Assembly: GCF_001424585.1 (NCBI RefSeq)
Contig: NZ_LMPJ01000002.1
Location: 1 to 34,332, forward strand
Length of the DNA: 34,332 bases
Direction: 5' to 3'
DNA from: Chryseobacterium sp. Leaf180
Lineage (GTDB): Bacteria; Bacteroidota; Bacteroidia; Flavobacteriales; Weeksellaceae
Both the position numbers and the translations under genes were made by a program. The notes under the pieces were generated by a model, which was not told the DNA's origin, made no database searches, and saw only the letters and a list, made by a program, of their open reading frames with translations. Positions 28,605 to 34,332 of the stretch are shown here, piece by piece; position 1 is the first letter of the stretch, and every line of letters starts with the position of its first letter.

Positions 28605-29402
28605 TTAAATAATACTGTTATAGTCAATTATCTGTACATGATCTCCAACATTAGTTTTTACTGCTTCTATAATTAGATGTCTATTTAAATCAGTAATATT
28701 TTTTCCTAGTATTACACTGTGAAATGCTTGTTTTGGAAGTTCTATTTGTCTATCACTTCTTGATGCTCCATTAAACCAAAATTTTTGGGTTCTATATTCT
28801 TTTTCAAATTCCCAATCTTTAAGTTTATGATAAACCTGTTTATATCTTTGAGTACCTCTATCCATAATCGGATCAGGCATAATTATGGGCAGAGTATCTA
28901 CATATTCTACTTTTCCGCCTCCACCAAGTGATTCAAATAAGATTCGGGAATTATAACCGATGCAAAAGCCAGTGTGATTATTTGCATATTTTACCCACAT
29001 TTCCTCAAGTTTGTTTTCTGCAGTTAAGCATAGGATACCAATTCTTTTAAAATATTCTTCAAAATAAATTTTTTCATTTTCAGCGTTAATCTTTTTACTC
29101 TTATATTCTTTTGCTTTAACAAAATCTCTTATTTTGTTTCTTTTCTGTTGCCTGTTTAAGCGTTTTCCTGACTGATTTTGTAGTCTTTCATAGAAAGCAT
29201 AGGCTTGCTTTGCACTCATTAGATCATATCGTATCGGAATCTTGCAATCAAGCTTGTCTTCAAATTGATCAGGAGAAGATAGATAAACTTCACTATTAAG
29301 AATGAATCTACGATTGTTTATGTTGTCCCAATCACGGTATTTATATAAAATATCAGAAAATTCAATATCATTAAGTGTTCCTATATTAATTTGTGGTTTC
29401 AT
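28605..29402 (-). CDS. DUF2971 family protein
   Basis: The protein has 265 aa. Typical DUF2971 features are YKYRDWDNINNRRFILNSEV and VYLSSPDQFEDKLDC near the N-terminus. GILCLTAENKLEEMWVKYA followed by HTGFCIGY lies in the centre, and WEFEKEYRTQKFW towards the C-terminus. The family has no settled biochemical activity but recurs in defence islands and beside phage-resistance genes, where an abortive or sensor role has been suspected. There is no signal peptide or membrane segment. It lies upstream of hamA on the same strand and might be co-transcribed with it, although the 281-base gap makes that uncertain. Confidence 0.8.
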   Translation of the reverse strand: MKPQINIGTLNDIEFSDILYKYRDWDNINNRRFILNSEVYLSSPDQFEDKLDCKIPIRYDLMSAKQAYAFYERLQNQSGKRLNRQQKRNKIRDFVKAKEYKSKKINAENEKIYFEEYFKRIGILCLTAENKLEEMWVKYANNHTGFCIGYNSRILFESLGGGGKVEYVDTLPIIMPDPIMDRGTQRYKQVYHKLKDWEFEKEYRTQKFWFNGASRSDRQIELPKQAFHSVILGKNITDLNRHLIIEAVKTNVGDHVQIIDYNSII

Positions 29403-29600
29403 TAAGTATTAGTTTTTAATAAACTGAAGTAGAATATTTTATCAGTAATTATAAGCTAATTATTCGTAAAAATGAATTAAAAGAAGAAGTACTTAAACAA
29501 TGTTCTTTTCGCTACTATAAAAATTTTGTAAATAAAGAATAACTCCCAACTCTCGTAAGGATTTATCTCAGAAATAAAGTTTTCATCTCGAAAATCTAGC

Positions 29601-29760
29601 TTATTTTCCAAGATACTTCTGAAGTGCTACTACAGAGGTTCCAACAGTTTTAAATGTTTCTTTCAAACGTTCTTTGGTAAAACCAATTTTTTTGACCAGT
29701 ATTCTTGTTCCCAACTTTCGTTGCATCTTGTGGTCTTTTTTTACTTAAATCGGCGCTCAT
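29601..29760 (-). pseudogene. Small DUF3606-like gene, frameshifted
   Basis: From the ATG at 29760 the frame reads MSADLSKKRPQDATKV and then shifts. The expected continuation is in the next frame: WEQEYWSKKIGFTKERLKE followed by TFKTVGTSVVALQKYLGK and a stop at 29601. Together they look like a DUF3606 protein, a small family common in Flavobacteriia, but several residues are missing at the junction, so a short out-of-frame deletion around 29711 is likely. Its function is unknown. The intact family member is about 60 residues. Confidence 0.65.
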
Positions 29761-29850
29761 AATATTTTTTTTGTTAATAAAAGTAAAGGTAAACAGGTTT
29801 GGTTTGACATCCTTACGGTTTTCCGTAAAACAAAAAAATCCCAACTCTCG

Positions 29851-30144
29851 TCAGAATTTTTTCTTCTTTTTCGGTTCCGCTTTAAGGATATTATTTTCAT
29901 TCATATAAATGGCAAAATCAAATTTTAGAGCGAAAAGAATTTGTGGTTCAATGCCGGCAGCTAAAGATATTCTTACCAATGTTGAGAGTTTAGGAATATT
30001 CTCCTTGTTTATTAGTCTATAGACTTGTTTCCGATCAACATTAGCGGCGGCGGCTAAATCAGCGATATCAATATTTTTCTCCTCAATTACTAGTTTTATG
30101 TAATCTGCTATTGCAATAAAATATTTATCATCAATATATTTCAT
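29851..30144 (-). CDS. XRE-family helix-turn-helix regulator
   Basis: The 97-residue protein has a Cro/C1-type helix-turn-helix: NIDIADLAAAANVDRKQVYRLINKENIPKLSTLVRISLAAGIEPQILF (residues about 24-72). The C-terminus is very basic (EPKKKKKF). A strong paired palindrome lies 10-50 bases upstream of the start codon, so autoregulation is likely. It is the first minus-strand gene of the DUF3606-DUF2971-Hachiman stretch and may control the genes downstream of it. Its DNA-binding domain is complete; there is no ligand or peptidase domain. Confidence 0.9.
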   Translation of the reverse strand: MKYIDDKYFIAIADYIKLVIEEKNIDIADLAAAANVDRKQVYRLINKENIPKLSTLVRISLAAGIEPQILFALKFDFAIYMNENNILKAEPKKKKKF

Positions 30145-30153
30145 TGAATAAAA

Positions 30154-30193
30154 GTGACATATTTGTCAAAATTACCATTGACAAATATGTCAC
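30154..30193. promoter_or_regulatory. Operator: perfect inverted repeat, two TGACA-N4-TGTCA sites
   Basis: GTGACATATTTGTCAA at 30154-30169 is the exact reverse complement of TTGACAAATATGTCAC at 30178-30193, with 8 bases between. Each arm is itself a near-palindrome of the form TGACA-N4-TGTCA, as expected for two adjacent dimer sites. The site starts 10 bases upstream of the XRE start codon at 30144. On the minus strand the spacer contains TAATTTTG, which fits the TAnnTTTG -7 consensus, so bound regulator would cover the promoter. Confidence 0.85.
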
Positions 30194-30286
30194 ATATGAA
30201 AATTATTGTTATATTTGTAAAATAAGTTACAGAAATGTAACTTTGCGATACTTCAAAGAAAAATAGAAGCTATTGCTTAGAATCTC

Positions 30287-30396
30287 GACTTGAAAACTGG
30301 TACTTTAAAAGCAGCGAGAGTATAAGTAAGCGGCTCACGACCTAGGCGTGGGTCTCTTCCTCTTATCTGTTGCACGGTATACCAGTACCTCAAGTC
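30287..30396. ncRNA. Candidate structured RNA, long rod-like hairpin of about 110 nt
   Basis: Nested pairings run from the ends to the centre: GACTTGA (30287-30293) with TCAAGTC (30390-30396); CTGGTA (30297-30302) with TACCAG (30380-30385). Inside these are GCAGC (30311-30315) with GTTGC (30369-30373); ATAAG (30322-30326) with CTTAT (30362-30366); and GGCTCACG (30332-30339) with CGTGGGTC (30347-30354), counting G-U pairs. All five are in register in one unbranched structure with small internal loops and a 7-base terminal loop. No open frame is kept through it. The transcribed strand is not known; the G-U pairs fit the plus strand. I do not recognise a known RNA family; a small RNA, leader or mobile hairpin are all possible. 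Confidence 0.55.
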
Positions 30397-30791
30397 TGAT
30401 AAAGTAGAGTTCCATGCCGTTTTGTTTTTATGCTGTTCGATTATTCTTCTTAGATCTAAGCCTGCTTCACCTTATAGAGTATCTTGACATGATACAGTAG
30501 GGTGTACAACCTATTGCGGCTTTTAAAGCTTACACGGGACTTAATTTCATTCATATTTTAATGGCTTTCCGGTGCCTTTTGGTTATCGATCTGGCTTTAC
30601 TATGTCATTTTTTTGACTGGGAGGCATTCAGGAAAGTTTTTGTTTTCAAATACATGAATTCGGTAGTAATGATATAGAAGAGAAATGGAATCAGTTGGGT
30701 TTTGATCAGAAAAAAAGCCCTTTCCCCTTAGTTTGGAGACTTGGGAAAGAGCAATTCTGTTGAAATCGTTTAATTAAAACTTTACAAAACT
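30397..30791. other. Leader region upstream of susC
   Basis: No convincing gene is seen; a 38-codon frame from 30562 looks accidental or a remnant. The segment should hold the susC promoter and 5' leader, but I could not place a good TAnnTTTG box. A hairpin lies near its end (30717-30752). Confidence 0.4.
30717..30752 (+). promoter_or_regulatory. Hairpin in the susC leader
   Basis: GCCCTTTCCC (30717-30726) pairs with GGGAAAGAGC (30743-30752) with one mismatch, ending 39 bases before the susC ATG. It could influence transcript stability or translation of susC. There is no T-run directly after it, so it does not look like a terminator. Confidence 0.5.
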
Positions 30792-33684
30792 ATGAAAAAA
30801 TCCTATACTGCTATAGGAAGTATGGGTCTTGCTTTGGTGTTAACCGCCTTTTGCGGTTCACTGCAGGCGCAGACCAAAACCGTCAGAGGCAGAGTTACTG
30901 CTATTGCCGATAGTACGGCTATTGCGAGGGACACCGTGAAGACCAATGCTATTGAGGAAGTGGTGCTGAATGCGGGCTACTATAAGGTTCGCGATAAGGA
31001 GCGTACGGGGAGTATTGCAAAAATCTCTGCAAAGGATATTGAGAACCAGCCGGTGACGAATGTGCTTTCCTCTGCTCAAGGCAGGATGGCGGGTGTTTCG
31101 ATTATCCAGAACTCGGGGGTTCCGGGAGGTGGGTTTGATATCCAGATCCGCGGGAAGAACAGCATCCGGCGGGAGGGGAATGAGCCTTTGTATATTATCG
31201 ACGGGGTTCCGATTGGTGCTGAAACGCCTTCTCTTTATACGGCAACGATTCTTCCGTTTTCATCCATCAATCCGCTTAATTCGATCAATCCGAATGATAT
31301 TGAGAGTTTCGAGATTCTGAAGGATGCCGATGCTACGGCTATTTACGGAAGTAGAGGTGCGAACGGGGTGGTGATTGTGACGACGAAGAAAGGAAGGAAG
31401 GGGAGAACGGATTTTAAGAGGTGCGAACGGGGTGGTGATTGTGACGACGAAGAAAGGAAGGAAGGGGAGAACGGATTTTAAGATCAATTCGTCGTATGCT
31501 TTAAGTTCTGTGGCGAACCGTCTTCAGATGATGGATACGCAGCAGTATCTTGCTATGAGAAAGACCGCATATCAGAATGACGGGATCACCACGATTCCTG
31601 CGATTGCCTATGATCTGAATACCTGGGATCAGAATAGGTATACGGACTGGCAGAAGGAACTGATCGGAAGGACTTCGGATGCTTCTGTGGTGCAGCTTTC
31701 GATAAGCGGCGGATCGGATAATGCCTCATATCTTATTTCTTATGGTCATCAGGAACAAGGGACGGTTTTTCCGGCTGATTTTATGTACAGGACTAATAAC
31801 ATTACAGGGAACTTTACTTTCAGAAGTCCGGATAAGAAACTGGATCTGAATATGAGCAATTCGTTTTCTTTTCAGGATAATAATGTTCAGAATGAGGATC
31901 TGACGAAAAGGAGTCTTACGCTAAGCCCGAATGCCCCGGCACTGTATGATGCTGCCGGGAATATCAATTGGGAAAACAATACGTTTACGAATCCCGTTGC
32001 CGGCTTTAAGAGTGAATACCTGAACAGTACGGTGTTTATCAACAGCGGGACGAATGTCACCTATAAATTGTTTCCGTTTCTTTCAGTGAAACTTAATGGC
32101 GGAATTACGTATCAGAACTTTGAGGAGCTGAGCCTGAAGCCGCATACGATGTTCAATCCGGCATCGGGGCTGACGAGTGCAAATTCCAATTCTTCGAGGA
32201 ACAACAGTACTACCTTTTCGTATTTGCTGGAACCGCAGATCGCAGCGGATTACGGCTGGAAAGACCACCGTTTTGATATGCTGATCGGAACGACTTTGCA
32301 GCAGTCTGAGACGCGGCAGGGTTCGGTTCAGGGAATCGGTTTTGAGAGCAATGCCCTGATTGAGAATCTGGGCGCTGCGAAAACGAAGGTGGTGTCTGAC
32401 CAGGTTAAAAACCAGTATTTCTATACGGCTGCTTTTGCAAGGCTGAACTATCAGTATAAGAAAAGATATATTATCAACCTGACCGGAAGGAGGGATGGGT
32501 CGAGCCGGTTCGGTCCGGATAACCGTTTCGGGAACTTCGGGGCGGTGGGAGCGGCCTGGCTTTTTTCGGAAGAGAAATGGCTAAAGGATCTTTCATGGCT
32601 GAGTTTCGCGAAACTTCGCGGAAGCTATGGGACAACGGGCAGTGACCGCATCGGGGACTACCAGTACCTGAATACGTTCAGTGTGACATCGAATATCTAT
32701 AACGGTATTACGGGTCTGTCACCTTCGCGTCTGTACAATCCGAATTTCAGCTGGGAGAAGACGGTGAAGAAAGAGGCGGCTATTGATCTTTCGTTACTGA
32801 AGAACAGGATCAGCATGACGGTGGCTTACTATGATAATACGTCGTCGAATCAGCTGGTCGGGATTCCGCTTCCTGCGACGACAGGGTTTTCAAGCATTCA
32901 GTCGAATCTACCTGCAAAAGTTCAGAACACGGGTTGGGAGTTTGAGACTTCCTTACAGGTGCTTAAATCTTCTGCTTTGAAATACAGTACTTCCTTAAAC
33001 CTGACGGTGCCAAGGAATAAGCTGCTGGAATTTCCGGGTCTTGCGGGATCTACGTATACGAACCAGTTTGTGATCGGGTATCCGACATCTTTGGTGAAGG
33101 TTTACCAGTATGAAGGGGTTGATCCGGCGACAGGGATGTATAAGTTTAAGGATTTTAATAGTGACGGAAGGCTGACTTCGCCCGATGACAATCAGGTGAT
33201 CGAAAAGATCGGGGTGAACTTTTTTGGTGGCTGGTCGAACAGCCTTCAGTATAAGCAGTGGTCGGCATCCTTTCTTTTTCAGTTTGTCAAGCAAAGAAAT
33301 TACAACTACAACAGGCAGATGCTGATTCCCGGTAATATTACCAATCAGCCGGTAGAGGTATTGGATGCATGGTCACCGACAAATACTGATGCTGCGTATA
33401 TGCAGTACAGTTCGGGGAGCAATGCGCAGAAAAATACGCTGCACAGTCTGTTTCAGAATTCGACGGCTGCAGTTGGGGATGCTTCATTTATCAGGCTGAA
33501 GAATGTTCAGATCAATTACAGCATTCCGGTCCAGAAATTTGGGATCAGGGAAGCGATGTTGTATGTGCAGGGTCAGAATCTGCTGACGTTTACCAATTAC
33601 TTTGGGCTTGATCCTGAGTTTCTGCTGACCGGTTATCTTCCTCCGCTAAAAACCTACTCGTTGGGATTCCAGCTTACTTTTTAA
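30792..33684 (+). pseudogene. SusC-type TonB-dependent outer-membrane transporter, split by a 64-bp duplication
   Basis: The protein starts with a signal peptide (MKKSYTAIGSMGLALVLTAF, cleaved near LQAQ). A TonB-box-like IEEVVL and the SusC plug follow: VTNVLSSAQGRMAGVSI, FDIQIRGKNSI, EPLYIIDGVPI, SFEILKDADATAIYGSRGAN. An exact 64-bp tandem duplication at 31353-31480 then shifts the frame and leads to a stop at 31481. The barrel part (INSSYALSS to YSLGFQLTF) continues in the other frame up to 33684. Without one copy of the duplication, the frame would be open over about 942 codons. SusC proteins import glycans or peptides across the outer membrane with a SusD lipoprotein, encoded just downstream. 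The usual long N-terminal carboxypeptidase-like domain is missing or very short. The break may be a mutation, a reversible switch or a sequence artefact. Confidence 0.9.
31353..31480. repeat. Exact 64-bp tandem duplication within susC
   Basis: Bases 31353-31416 and 31417-31480 are identical; because the three bases after the second copy also match, the exact borders can slide by up to three bases. The unit length of 64 is one more than a multiple of three, so the second copy changes the reading frame. The unit encodes the end of the plug (GANGVVIVTTKKGRKGRT). Confidence 0.95.
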
Positions 33685-33702
33685 CACAATACTTATTTAG
33701 AG

Positions 33703-34332
33703 ATGAAAATAGATACTATATATACTAAAATGATAAAGATGGACTTTATGAAAAGTCCGATGATCAGCCGTAAATCAGGACTGAAGTTGATGGTTCTGGG
33801 AATGGCACTCGCAGCTGTGGTTGTTCCGGTTTCCTGCGAGAAGTGGATTGAGACGGACTTTCCTAATAACCAGCTTCCGACGGAACTGGTATTTGAGGAT
33901 GAGCAGACGGCGGAAGCGGCACTGGCCGGACTGTATGCCAATTTGTGGAATAATTCGCTGCTGTCCGGAGGTGCGGATGGTACGGGCCTCCTGCTGGGAA
34001 TTTATACGGATGATATTGCCAGTGTCTATCCTCCCGGAAGTAACGGTATTGTGGACCTGTATCTCAATCAGCAGATTCCTACCAATTCCGTGGTGAGTAA
34101 TGTATGGACGAATGCGTATCAGCATATTTACGCAGCCAACAGTATTGTGGAAGGCGTACGCAAATCTGCTTCTCTGTCGCAAGCTTCAAAAGACAGGATA
34201 ACCGGGGAAGCTTTGTTTGTCCGCTCGCTGCTGTATTTTTATATGTACCAGATCTATGGTGAGATCCCGTACACTGATACAACAGATTACCTGATCAACA
34301 GCCAGCTTTCCAGGATGCCGAAGGATCAGTTT
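33703..34332 (+). CDS. SusD-type outer-membrane lipoprotein, C-terminal part outside the window
   Basis: From the ATG at 33703 the frame is open for 210 codons to the window edge; ATGs at 33730, 33739 and 33748 are alternative starts. After a signal peptide (LKLMVLGMALAAVVVPVSC) comes a lipobox cysteine, then KWIETDFPNNQLPTELVFED, AEAALAGLYANLW, and the helical VWTNAYQHIYAANSIVEGV and GEALFVRSLLYFYMYQIYGEIPY. These are the conserved N-terminal and TPR-like parts of SusD/RagB proteins. It is the surface lid that binds substrate for the SusC barrel encoded 18 bases upstream. Base composition is richer in G+C than in the defence island. Confidence 0.93.
   Translation, partial: MKIDTIYTKMIKMDFMKSPMISRKSGLKLMVLGMALAAVVVPVSCEKWIETDFPNNQLPTELVFEDEQTAEAALAGLYANLWNNSLLSGGADGTGLLLGIYTDDIASVYPPGSNGIVDLYLNQQIPTNSVVSNVWTNAYQHIYAANSIVEGVRKSASLSQASKDRITGEALFVRSLLYFYMYQIYGEIPYTDTTDYLINSQLSRMPKDQF

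Noticed and set aside
30562..30678. 38-codon frame in the susC leader
   Set aside because: No recognisable similarity and no supporting start signal; too short to support.
30792..31481. Treating the first susC part as a separate short gene
   Set aside because: The last 20 codons are a frameshifted read of the duplicated unit; the conserved SusC protein resumes in the other frame after the duplication.

Overview
The window reads as the chromosome of a Bacteroidota bacterium, most likely a Flavobacteriia/Weeksellaceae member (Chryseobacterium-like). This rests on a SusC/SusD pair at the right end, a DUF4099/DUF3945 protein typical of Bacteroidota conjugative elements, a low G+C background, and promoter-like TAnnTTTG boxes instead of the usual -10. 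The species assignment is inference only.

Left part (1-6950): a mosaic of mobile-element debris. It holds the end of a serine recombinase cut by the window edge, a small unknown gene, a truncated IS3-family transposase with an internal stop, a small protein with a C-terminal BRCT domain, a frameshifted IS256-family remnant, a RadC-like JAB protein, a 50-base GA tract, and a DUF4099/DUF3945 protein. Two diverged copies of a ~157 bp hairpin-containing repeat bracket the IS3/BRCT/IS256 stretch. No conjugation genes are seen, so this looks like scar tissue of integrative elements.

Middle part (6956-30144): a dense anti-phage defence island. (1) RADAR: rdrA (KAP-like ATPase) and rdrB (adenosine deaminase family), minus strand, overlapping by 10 nt. 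(2) An IS3-family element with a frameshifted orfB, then an orphan PD-(D/E)XK nuclease-like gene. (3) A four-gene plus-strand operon: MORC/MutL-type GHKL ATPase, Z1-domain helicase, DUF4420-like PD-(D/E)XK protein and AIPR protein. A convergent C5-cytosine methyltransferase ends 14 bp away. This matches a restriction-modification-like gene set predicted from comparative genomics. (4) A second, heavily decayed IS3 element with clear terminal inverted repeats. (5) Hachiman: hamA (DUF1837 nuclease) and hamB (helicase), minus strand with ATGA overlap. (6) Upstream on the same strand lie a DUF2971 gene, a frameshifted DUF3606 gene and an XRE regulator with a perfect duplicated-palindrome operator in front of it.

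Right part (30145-34332): a gene-free stretch with a long rod-like predicted RNA structure, then a G+C-richer SusC/SusD nutrient-uptake locus. The susC gene carries an exact 64 bp tandem duplication that shifts the frame; removing one copy restores one open frame of about 942 codons. susD runs off the window.

The strongest observations are the co-location of three multi-gene defence systems, the MORC-Z1-DUF4420-AIPR-methylase set, the potentially reversible susC duplication, the paired operator of the XRE gene with a related sequence beside hamA, and several structured non-coding elements with no assigned function. No CRISPR array, tRNA or rRNA gene was seen.
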